Shown here in pieces: positions 13,985-20,786 of a stretch of DNA of 21,634 nucleotides. A model generated the notes under the pieces. That model was not told where the DNA came from and did no database searches. It saw only the letters and a program-made list of their open reading frames with translations. This stretch comes from QHCE01 sp041743105. Lineage in GTDB: Bacteria; Actinomycetota; Actinomycetes; Mycobacteriales; QHCE01. The stretch's first letter is position 1. Each line of letters begins with the position of its first letter. The DNA lies in NCBI GenBank assembly GCA_041743105.1, contig JBGTNI010000123.1:1-21634 (forward strand), in the 5' to 3' direction. A program made the position numbers and the translations under genes.

Positions 13985-14022
13985 TTGGTCAAGGCCGATA
14001 GCAATTGCTATCATTGTACAAT
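13985..14022 (+). promoter_or_regulatory. Leaderless promoter with nested palindromes for the HTH-MNT/HEPN pair
   Basis: TTGGTC (13985-13990), 18 bases, TATCAT (14009-14014), six bases, ATG 14021. A perfect 16-bp palindrome, GATAGCAATTGCTATC (13997-14012), fills the space between the boxes and covers part of the -10. It is followed at once by a perfect 10-bp palindrome, ATTGTACAAT (14013-14022), that reaches into the start codon. A dimeric HTH protein bound there would block RNA polymerase, so autoregulation by the first gene product is likely. Confidence 0.7.
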
Positions 14023-14527
14023 GGAACGTGTCCAGGAACTAGCTCTTGTGCAGTTAGAACGGGCCGGAAAGCAAGCACAGCGCTTGCAAGAACGCGCGAA
14101 TGGGCTCATCTTTACAGCGCTACGGCGAGCCACTGCCGCAGGCCTCTCTCAGCGACGCATAGGTGCCGCGTTGGGTCGCAGCCAGCCAGAGGTGTCTCGC
14201 CTTGTCAAAATTTCCTGCTCACGGGCCAGGACTGCTTCTTCGCTATCGCAGCGCGTGATGGAATGCCGTAAGCAGATTCTTCAAGCGGTCAAAGATGCCG
14301 GAGCAAGCAACCCGCGCATTTTTGGTTCAGTTGCCCGAAAAGAAGACACACCATCCAGTGACATCGACCTACTCGTCGACATACCCCACTCCTTCAGCCT
14401 TGTTGACCTAGCGCGCCTAAAACAAGGCCTGGAGCGTATTCTCGGTCACAACGTGGATGTTGTTCCGGTCAGAGGCCTTAAAGGTGATACCGCAAGGCGC
14501 GCGCTGAGCGAGGCGGTTGAACTGTGA
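14021..14527 (+). CDS. HTH-fused MNT nucleotidyltransferase, antitoxin of a HEPN/MNT pair
   Basis: 168 residues with two parts. Residues 1-65 hold a helix-turn-helix: AGLSQRRIGAALGRSQPEVSRLV (about 40-62). Residues 80-168 are a minimal nucleotidyltransferase with GS-x10-D-x-D: Gly102-Ser103, Asp114 and Asp116, plus Asp146 as a likely third acidic residue. In characterised type VII HEPN/MNT systems the MNT protein silences the HEPN RNase by adding AMP to a tyrosine. An N-terminal DNA-binding fusion means this antitoxin could also repress its own promoter. ATG 14021 is chosen over TTG 13985 because the latter would translate through the promoter. It overlaps the HEPN gene by 4 bases. Confidence 0.88.
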   Translation: MERVQELALVQLERAGKQAQRLQERANGLIFTALRRATAAGLSQRRIGAALGRSQPEVSRLVKISCSRARTASSLSQRVMECRKQILQAVKDAGASNPRIFGSVARKEDTPSSDIDLLVDIPHSFSLVDLARLKQGLERILGHNVDVVPVRGLKGDTARRALSEAVEL

Positions 14528-14862
14528 GCCGCAGCGATAGGGAACGAGTCCTGCTGGTGCAGGAGCATCTTAAAGCGCTATGGCGACATGTCGCACGAGG
14601 AAAGCTAGAAGACGAGTTGATCTTCGATGCCGTGTGCCAGCGCCTCGCGGCAGCTATCGAGGAACTTGACCAGCTCGATTCAAGGCTCCTGCAGCAAGAA
14701 TTCGGAATCGAGTGGAAGCTGATCAAAGCTACGCGAAACGCGATCTCGCATAGCTACGCATTCGTAGACGCTGCACTCATCCGAAATACCATCAATAAAG
14801 ATCTCAATCGGCTCGAAGTGGGAGTGGAACGAATCGCCATCCAGCTTGAGAGTAGCGGCTAA
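14524..14862 (+). CDS. HEPN-domain toxin (HepT-like RNase)
   Basis: 112 residues, mostly alpha-helical, with the HEPN signature R-x4-H-x-Y: Arg71, His76 and Tyr78 in RNAISHSYAF. Arg and His form the RNase site of HEPN toxins; the Tyr is the residue AMPylated by the MNT partner in HepT/MntA systems. All three are present, so the toxin appears intact. GTG 14524 overlaps the antitoxin stop (GTGA), so the two proteins are translationally coupled. It converges with ettA at a distance of 14 bases. The cellular RNA target is unknown; tRNA cleavage has been shown for some relatives. Confidence 0.88.
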   Translation: MSRSDRERVLLVQEHLKALWRHVARGKLEDELIFDAVCQRLAAAIEELDQLDSRLLQQEFGIEWKLIKATRNAISHSYAFVDAALIRNTINKDLNRLEVGVERIAIQLESSG

Positions 14863-14876
14863 AGACGCCGCGCGTA

Positions 14877-16541
14877 TCAGCTGCGGACGAGCTTGCGGTA
14901 GGTGGCACGGTGCGGGCGGGCGGCTTCTGGGCCGAGTCGCTCCACTTTATTCTTTTCGTAGGACTCGAAGTTTCCCTCGAAGAAGCGCCACTGCGAGTCG
15001 CCCTCGTAGGCCAAAATGTGCGTAGCCACCCGATCCAGGAACCACCTGTCATGGGAGATCACCACGGCGCAGCCCGGAAATTCCAACAGCGCGTTCTCTA
15101 GCGAGGACAAAGTTTCGGTGTCCAGGTCGTTAGTGGGCTCATCGAGCAGAATGACGTTGCCACCCTGTTTGAGAGTGAGCGCCAGATTCAACCTATTCCG
15201 CTCCCCGCCAGAGAGCACGCCGGCCGGCTTCTGCTGATCTGGACCCTTGAAGCCGAACGCACCGACATAGGCCCGCGACGGCATCTCCACGTTGCCCACA
15301 TGCAGGTGATCTAGCCCGTCGGAAATGGTCTGCCACACCGTCTTGCCCGGATCGATACCCGAACGCTCTTGGTCCACATACGACAGCTTCACCGTCTCGC
15401 CAACGCGCACCCGACCACTGTCGGGCTGCTCCAAACCGACGATGGTCTTGAACAATGTGGTCTTTCCGGCGCCGTTGGGACCGATCACCCCGACGATTCC
15501 ATTGGGCGGCAGCGTGAAGGAAAGCTCGTCGACCAGCAGCCGGTCACCAAAGCCTTTGCTAAGTTTGTCGGCCTCGATCACGACGCTGCCGAGGCGCGGC
15601 CCCGGCGGAATCTGAATCTCTTCGAAATCGAGTTTGCGATGCTTCTCGGCCTCGGTCGCCATCTCCTCGTACCGATTCAGCCGAGCCTTGCTCTTGGCTT
15701 GACGCCCCTTCGCGTTGGAGCGAACCCAGGCCAGCTCATCGGCCAGACGCTTCTGACGCTTGACGTCCTTCTGTCCTTCGACCTTGAGGCGTTCGGCCTT
15801 CTTCTCTAGATAGGTGGAGTAGTTGCCTTCGTAGGGGTAGGCGTGCCCCCGGTCAAGTTCCAGAATCCACTCGGCAACGTTGTCCAGGAAATATCTGTCG
15901 TGAGTGACGGCGAGCACACAGCCGGGGTACTTGGCTAGATGCTGCTCCAGCCAGAGCACACTTTCGGCATCGAGATGGTTGGTCGGCTCGTCCAGCAGCA
16001 GCAGATCCGGTTGCTGCAGCAGCAGCTTGCACAGCGCCACGCGACGGCGTTCACCGCCGGAGAGCACGGAGACATCTGCGTCTGGTGGCGGACAGCGCAA
16101 CGCATCCATGGCCTGCTCGAGCTGAGAATCTAGATCCCACGCGTTTAAGTGGTCCAGCTTCTCTTGTAGTTGGCCCATCTCGGCCATAAGTTCGTCGGTG
16201 TAATCGGTGGCAAGCTGCTCGGCGATCTGATTGAAGCGATCGAGCACCGCTTTAGTTTCGGCGACACCTTCTTCGATGTTGCCCAGCACCGTCTTGCCGT
16301 CATCCAGCGGTGGTTCCTGCAGCAGGATGCCGACGCTGGATCCGGGGCTGCGCACCGCATCGCCGTTGGATGGCTGCTCTAGCCCGGCCATGATCTTGAG
16401 CACTGTGGACTTACCGGCACCGTTGGGTCCGACGACTCCGATTTTGGCTCCCGGCAAGAATGCCAGCGTCACGTCGTCGAGGATGACCTTCTCGGCGTGA
16501 GATTTTCGAACCTTACGCATGGTATAGATGTAGGAAGCCAC
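14877..16541 (-). CDS. ettA: Energy-dependent translational throttle protein EttA (ABC-F)
   Basis: 554 residues; an ABC-F ATPase that binds the ribosomal E site and gates the first elongation cycle according to ADP/ATP level. Two complete nucleotide-binding domains: Walker A GPNGAGKST (38-46), signature LSGGERRR, Walker B LLLLDEPTNHLD, switch VTHDRYFL; then GPNGAGKTT, LSGGERNR, VILLDEPTNDLD and ISHDRWFL. The arm region of EttA lies in domain 1 (ETKAVLDRFNQIAEQLATDY and onward), and the basic inter-domain linker (RLADELAWVRSNAKGRQAKSKARLNRYEEM) is typical. No membrane domain. Start GTG 16541 gives the standard MASYIYTM N-terminus; no clear ribosome site or TANNNT box precedes it. In M. tuberculosis the counterpart is Rv2477c, in the same neighbourhood as glbO. 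Confidence 0.96.
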   Translation of the reverse strand: MASYIYTMRKVRKSHAEKVILDDVTLAFLPGAKIGVVGPNGAGKSTVLKIMAGLEQPSNGDAVRSPGSSVGILLQEPPLDDGKTVLGNIEEGVAETKAVLDRFNQIAEQLATDYTDELMAEMGQLQEKLDHLNAWDLDSQLEQAMDALRCPPPDADVSVLSGGERRRVALCKLLLQQPDLLLLDEPTNHLDAESVLWLEQHLAKYPGCVLAVTHDRYFLDNVAEWILELDRGHAYPYEGNYSTYLEKKAERLKVEGQKDVKRQKRLADELAWVRSNAKGRQAKSKARLNRYEEMATEAEKHRKLDFEEIQIPPGPRLGSVVIEADKLSKGFGDRLLVDELSFTLPPNGIVGVIGPNGAGKTTLFKTIVGLEQPDSGRVRVGETVKLSYVDQERSGIDPGKTVWQTISDGLDHLHVGNVEMPSRAYVGAFGFKGPDQQKPAGVLSGGERNRLNLALTLKQGGNVILLDEPTNDLDTETLSSLENALLEFPGCAVVISHDRWFLDRVATHILAYEGDSQWRFFEGNFESYEKNKVERLGPEAARPHRATYRKLVRS

Positions 16542-16659
16542 GATTTATTCTCGCATCGGCAGCCAATTCGGCCTCAGTCAGGGCGCTGTCGCCACAGGTG
16601 GCCACTGTTAGCACGGGCGCAACATCGCCGAAACCAGACCCCAAGGTGTACACCGCTAA

Positions 16660-16674
16660 GCTAGGCAGCCTAGC
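16660..16674. promoter_or_regulatory. Short palindrome upstream of otsA
   Basis: GCTAGGC-A-GCCTAGC: perfect 7-bp arms around one base, 52 bases before the otsA start in the 184-base ettA/otsA divergent region. A candidate operator; nothing else supports it. Confidence 0.4.
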
Positions 16675-16725
16675 CAGCGTAGGTCGCGTGGCGAGCGCCA
16701 CCCGGACCGCTAGTGGGAGACAGCC

Positions 16726-18114
16726 ATGCACATGTGCGACGACTTCGTCGTAGTCGCCAACCGACTGCCTGTCGACATGACCACGGACGACACAGGCGCC
16801 GCAACCTGGCAGCGAAGTCCCGGTGGTCTGGTGACCGCGTTGGAACCAGTGATGGCCAGCCGGGGCGGTGTATGGGTGGGCCGGTCGGGCGTCACGGATG
16901 CCACTTCCGAGCCCTTCGAGCTGGACAACGTAACGCTGCATCCGGTGGAACTGTCGACCGAAGAACGCACCGATTACTACGAAGGTTTCTCCAACGGCAC
17001 GCTCTGGCCGCTGTATCACGATGCCGTGGTGGCGCCAAGCTATCACCGCCACTGGTGGGAGCGGTATCGCACGGTGAACCAACGCTTCGCCGATGTCACC
17101 GCGAAAGCGGCAGCGCCCGGTGCGACAGTCTGGGTCCATGACTACCAGCTCCAGTTGGTGCCAGGGATGCTGCGAGCCGCCCGTCCTGATTTGCGCATCG
17201 GGTTCTTCCTCCATATTCCATTTCCGCCACTGGAGCTTTTTATGCAGCTTCCGTGGCGTTCTCAGCTGCTGGGAGGTCTGCTCGGTGCTGATTTAGTGGG
17301 GTTCCAGCGGCCGGAAGGTGCGGAGAACTTTCTACGTCTGGCGCAACGGTTGTGGGGGCTTGCTCGCACCGACTCCAGTGTGACCAACGGCGAGCACACG
17401 GTTCGGGCGCAGGCCTTTCCGATCTCGATCGACTCAGCCGCCCTGGATGCGTTGGCTCGCACCCCGGCGATAGCAGAGCGCGCCGCGGAGTTGCGATGCC
17501 AGCTCGGCGAGCCTCGCAACGTACTACTGGGCGTGGACCGGCTGGACTACACCAAAGGTATCGACAAGCGACTCAAGGCTTACGGCGAACTGTTGGCAGA
17601 CGGCAGAATCAGCGTCCCCGAGACGGTGCTGGTGCAGGTGGCGACCCCGAGCCGAGAGCGCGTCGAGCACTACCAGGCGTTGCGGCACGGTATCGAACGA
17701 CAGGTAGGGCAGATCAACGGGGAGTACGGCCAGGTGGGCAACGCCGCCGTGCACTACCTGCGTCAGTCCTATAGCCGCGACGAACTCTGTGCGCTGTACA
17801 ACGCCGCTGACGTAATGTTGGTGACTCCCCTGCGTGACGGCATGAACCTGGTAGCCAAGGAATATGTCGCGTCGCGCACCGATGCCGGCGGCGCGTTGGT
17901 GTTGAGTGAGTTCACCGGCGCAGCCGCTGAACTGGACCAAGCATTCATGGTCAATCCACACGATGTAGACGGGCTCAAGCAGCAGATCATGGCCGCGCTG
18001 GAGGCTGATCCGACCGAACAGCGGCTACGCATGACCGCGATGCGGGAACATGTGGCCAAGCATGACGTCACACACTGGGCGTCATCATTCCTGCGTGAGC
18101 TCAGCGCGGTGTAG
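16726..18114 (+). CDS. otsA: Alpha,alpha-trehalose-phosphate synthase (UDP-forming)
   Basis: 462 residues, GT20 family; joins UDP-glucose and glucose-6-phosphate into trehalose-6-phosphate in the cytoplasm. Landmarks in order: VVVANRLPV, SPGGLVTALEPVM, WVGRSG, WVHDYQLQLVPGMLR, FFLHIPFPP, DLVGFQRPEGAENFLR, GVDRLDYTKGIDKRLKAY, TPLRDGMNLVAKEYV and VLSEFTGAAAEL. These are the donor and acceptor sites of OtsA and all look intact. Start ATG 16726 has GGGAGA 5 bases upstream. otsB starts 2 bases after its stop, giving an otsA-otsB operon. Trehalose serves stress protection and mycolate transfer in this order. Confidence 0.97.
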   Translation: MHMCDDFVVVANRLPVDMTTDDTGAATWQRSPGGLVTALEPVMASRGGVWVGRSGVTDATSEPFELDNVTLHPVELSTEERTDYYEGFSNGTLWPLYHDAVVAPSYHRHWWERYRTVNQRFADVTAKAAAPGATVWVHDYQLQLVPGMLRAARPDLRIGFFLHIPFPPLELFMQLPWRSQLLGGLLGADLVGFQRPEGAENFLRLAQRLWGLARTDSSVTNGEHTVRAQAFPISIDSAALDALARTPAIAERAAELRCQLGEPRNVLLGVDRLDYTKGIDKRLKAYGELLADGRISVPETVLVQVATPSRERVEHYQALRHGIERQVGQINGEYGQVGNAAVHYLRQSYSRDELCALYNAADVMLVTPLRDGMNLVAKEYVASRTDAGGALVLSEFTGAAAELDQAFMVNPHDVDGLKQQIMAALEADPTEQRLRMTAMREHVAKHDVTHWASSFLRELSAV

Positions 18115-18116
18115 CG

Positions 18117-19028
18117 ATGCAACGGCTCATGCAATCGGCGCAGGCAGGGTCGCTCAATGTTGTGAGTGACTACGACGGAACACAGTCAGTTTTTGTGCCG
18201 GAGCCTAGCCAAGCATGGCCGGTGCAGGGAGCAGTGAGAGCTGCCCAGAACCTGGCGGCGGCACCCAACACCACATTCACCAACCTCACCGGGCGTAGTC
18301 GAGCCGAGATCGAACGTTTTTACCGCGATGCACGTAACGAGCTGGCAGCTCCGTTCGACGACAGCGGGTTAGGTTTCACCACGAGGAGAGGCGAACGCGG
18401 GGTCATCTACGTGATCGGGCAGCACGGCGCAGATGTGGACCCGCTGCTCGGCGAGTCGTACGCCGAGCCTCTAACCCCAGACCAAGAAGCCTTCGGTGTA
18501 AAAATCCAGGCGGAGATATTTGAGAAGCTTGCCGCCACATTCGGCTATCCAGTGAAGTTTTCCCTCGACGAAGATGACGTCAACGTCATTCGCATCGAGT
18601 GCAAGCCCACCGGGGCAAGTGTGCACACCCGGTCCTTCGACGCTGCTCACCGGGCGGACGCGGTCGCCATCCGGTCGTTCGCGCGCGATTTCTACGCCGA
18701 CAATCCTCCGGTGCAAGGGTTGTTGTACTTCGTCCCCGGTAGTGAGGTGCTGGAAATCACCACCAAGTCGCCCGATAAGGGACGGGGAATCGAACTCATT
18801 CGGGAAAGGTTCGAGGGCCCTATCGTTTTCTTAGGCGATGACTTCACTGACCTGTACGGCTTTGCGGCCCTGCGTCGAGACGACTTCGGCATCGTCATCG
18901 GCGACAAGATCCGCAGCACACTGGCTGAGGAAGGTCTCCTAGCTAGCGGCAACCTTCTCTTCGTAGCCAACCCCGATGCCGCGGTCGCGTTGCTCACCGA
19001 CCTGGCAACCCTGCGCCTCGCGCAGTGA
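18117..19028 (+). CDS. otsB: Trehalose-6-phosphate phosphatase
   Basis: 303 residues, HAD superfamily; releases trehalose from trehalose-6-phosphate. Motif I is SDYDGTQSVF (Asp18 nucleophile, Asp20 acid/base), motif II LTGRSR, the motif III region includes GRGIELIRERF with nearby lysines, and motif IV is FLGDDFTDLYGF. TRRGERGVIYVIGQHGADV and KPTGASVHTRSF resemble the cap and substrate-contact regions. The residue after DYDGT is usually Leu and is Gln here, a small deviation that leaves catalytic residues in place. The length suits a stand-alone OtsB, without the extra N-terminal domain of mycobacterial OtsB2. Stop of otsA to ATG is two bases, so it is translationally coupled. Confidence 0.93.
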   Translation: MQRLMQSAQAGSLNVVSDYDGTQSVFVPEPSQAWPVQGAVRAAQNLAAAPNTTFTNLTGRSRAEIERFYRDARNELAAPFDDSGLGFTTRRGERGVIYVIGQHGADVDPLLGESYAEPLTPDQEAFGVKIQAEIFEKLAATFGYPVKFSLDEDDVNVIRIECKPTGASVHTRSFDAAHRADAVAIRSFARDFYADNPPVQGLLYFVPGSEVLEITTKSPDKGRGIELIRERFEGPIVFLGDDFTDLYGFAALRRDDFGIVIGDKIRSTLAEEGLLASGNLLFVANPDAAVALLTDLATLRLAQ

Positions 19029-19127
19029 ACCTATGCTCCTAAGACAACGCCACCAGGCGAAGTGCCAGCGAGCGCCGCGGTAGAACAGTCACGCATTGGC
19101 GGATCTTTGCTATAGCGGCGCGTGGGC

Positions 19128-19313
19128 CTATGAGTCGCTAGCGAGCTTCCCGGCTTTCGCCCAGTTATGACGGGGGACATCATGGATGACAACCTCAGTC
19201 GCTTCCGGTGATGTGTTGGCCGTTCGTACAATCGCCTCAGTGATCGCAACAACGATCTCGCGCTTCTGATCGACGGTTCTGCCTTCGTAAAGATGGACAG
19301 TCACAAACGGCAT
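19128..19313 (-). CDS. 4-oxalocrotonate tautomerase family protein
   Basis: 61 residues. MPFVTVHLYEGRTVDQKREI gives Pro1 as the catalytic base after Met removal and Arg11, both standard in the family; Trp50 takes the place of Phe50. The residue at the usual Arg39 position is Glu39, so substrate carboxylate binding must differ from classical 4-OT. Start ATG 19313 has AGGAG 5 bases upstream; GTG 19319 would place Pro internally and is rejected. The gene sits alone, 99 bases past the otsB stop and convergent with it. Natural substrate unknown. The 148 bases between it and the next upstream gene hold nothing recognisable. Confidence 0.85.
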   Translation of the reverse strand: MPFVTVHLYEGRTVDQKREIVVAITEAIVRTANTSPEATEVVIHDVPRHNWAKAGKLASDS

Positions 19314-19467
19314 ATGCACTCCTCGCTGAAATAATCCGCCTCGTTAATGCTCGCCGATGATAGCCAAGCACGCTGCTGCTCGGCGCCATCAGGTTTACCG
19401 GACCTGGATCGATCTGGCTCGCTGCCTACAGAAAGCATCTGCCCGTGACCACCTATTGGCAGGCGCG

Positions 19468-20706
19468 CTAAGCGCTGTGGCTCCCCCGACCGTTACCAGC
19501 ACCGTTACTGGAGCCATTGCCGGTCATGCTGCCTATGGACCCTAGTAGCTCCTCGGGTAGCGCCGGCTCGGCGAGGCCGCCAGGGAACCGCAGCGGCGCC
19601 AACTCCGGTGGGCTCAGGGAGGGGTTGGAGTTCTGACTTCGACGGTCGCCGTGGCGAGTGAATGGAGCCGGTGCGGCGCCAGAGTCATGCGACTGCTCTG
19701 AGTCGTCGCCCGCCTCGGCCTGTGGCGCCACGTCGTCGACCATGTGCTGCTTGCGACGAAGCTGCGACAACGGGCCAGATCGCGGCGTGGCCCCTCTGAG
19801 GGCGCGAGCCGGGGGTCGAGCGAACCTACTCTGTTGCCGCTGCGGATCCGAACCGGAGAACAGCTCGTCGGCTACGGCGCGATTCATCGAACCGACGTCG
19901 ATTCCCCGTCCCGGTGACACCTGTCGATCGCCCGGCGTCATCGCGGGCGAGGATATGTCGACGAATTGGCTGGACACTTCAGCTGGGACGTCGTCGACCG
20001 TCTCCCGGGCCTTCGGTGTGGCGATCGCGGCTTGGCTGGCGCGGTAGCCCGTGAGGGGGGCGCTCCCCGCCGGGCCCGCAGGTGCGGGTTCGGAGCCAAC
20101 GTCACGGCGGCTTTGCGTTGAGGCTGGCATCCGTGCCGACGACGGTCTACTACCCAGTTCCAGTAGCTGGCAGCCGTGGTCATCGGCGTAGATCGCGGCA
20201 CGTAGCAGGCGCGCCGGAACGCCGGCATCGGTGAGAAAGTCCAGCGCCGCTTCAGCAGAACTGGTCATGGCGGTCGTCACAATGAACAGCGCAGGTATGC
20301 GGGGACCGGTGTCCGATATCCACGGTGAAGCGGTGCCACTGAAGTCTTGCCAATCGCGCCAGAAATCGTCGCTGCCACGCCAATAATCACTGGCGAGTTC
20401 GCTGACGGTGACGCCTCGCGCCCAGCCGACGTGCTCGAGGCACAGCGCAAGTCCGGTTGAATCCACCTGGGATTCCGCGTAGAGCACCACGATGTTGCCG
20501 TCGGTATCCAGGGCAACGATGATAGGAGCTGCATCGTCGTCGGCCGCACCTCGCCGCACTGGCATGAGGGTCAAATCTGTCACGGCATCCAGATCCGACC
20601 ACAGCGCTTCGATGAGCGCACCAGCAATGTCCGACTGGGTTTCCATTTCATCGGTGACAACCCGAAACGGGATAAGACCTCGCGTCGAAACACGAAACAG
20701 CGACAT
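19468..20706 (-). CDS. PD-(D/E)xK nuclease-like protein without catalytic residues, with disordered tail
   Basis: 412 residues. Residues 1 to about 190 resemble a family of actinobacterial nuclease-fold (DUF91/NucS-like) proteins: MSLFRV opening, PIIVALDTDGNIVVLYAESQVDSTGLALCLEHVGWARGV, a W..W.DF region, then AALDFLTDAGVPARLLRAAIYADDHG. In active relatives the core reads RPDIVALD...VVIEVKR as I remember them; here the acidic residue of PD is Ile, and the E-x-K is replaced by YAE. If that alignment holds the protein cannot cut DNA by the usual mechanism. The remaining ~220 residues are Ser/Pro/Gly/Arg-rich, ending SMTGNGSSNGAGNGRGSHSA. AGAGGA lies 6 bases before ATG 20706. It follows the surface-protein gene on the same strand. 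Confidence 0.62.
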   Translation of the reverse strand: MSLFRVSTRGLIPFRVVTDEMETQSDIAGALIEALWSDLDAVTDLTLMPVRRGAADDDAAPIIVALDTDGNIVVLYAESQVDSTGLALCLEHVGWARGVTVSELASDYWRGSDDFWRDWQDFSGTASPWISDTGPRIPALFIVTTAMTSSAEAALDFLTDAGVPARLLRAAIYADDHGCQLLELGSRPSSARMPASTQSRRDVGSEPAPAGPAGSAPLTGYRASQAAIATPKARETVDDVPAEVSSQFVDISSPAMTPGDRQVSPGRGIDVGSMNRAVADELFSGSDPQRQQSRFARPPARALRGATPRSGPLSQLRRKQHMVDDVAPQAEAGDDSEQSHDSGAAPAPFTRHGDRRSQNSNPSLSPPELAPLRFPGGLAEPALPEELLGSIGSMTGNGSSNGAGNGRGSHSA

Positions 20707-20730
20707 GAAGATTCCTCTGCCCGACAGCTG

Positions 20731-20770
20731 GTTGCCGATTCTATCCTCCTAGGAGAACAGAATCGGCAAC
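20731..20770. terminator. Long hairpin between the surface-protein gene and the nuclease-like gene
   Basis: GTTGCCGATTCT (20731-20742) pairs perfectly with AGAATCGGCAAC (20759-20770). The 16-base middle holds a second perfect palindrome, CTCCTAGGAG (20746-20755), so the stem can extend almost to the tip. There is no T-run on the minus strand after it. It sits 17 bases past the surface-gene stop, so it may end or stabilise that message (without a U tract), or act on the downstream gene. Confidence 0.55.
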
Positions 20771-20786
20771 ACGGCTGTGGGTGACT

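Noticed and set aside
11997..14876. Prophage or transposon for the glbO-ettA island
   Set aside because: No integrase, transposase, terminal repeats or tRNA target could be found.
16513..17214. Minus-strand 233-aa ORF over the ettA/otsA region and otsA
   Set aside because: Antisense shadow of otsA; no family features and no ribosome site.
19040..19128. GCGCCGC/GCGGCGC inverted arms after otsB as a terminator
   Set aside because: Arms are only 7 bp, far apart and GC-rich, as expected often by chance at this composition; no T-run follows.
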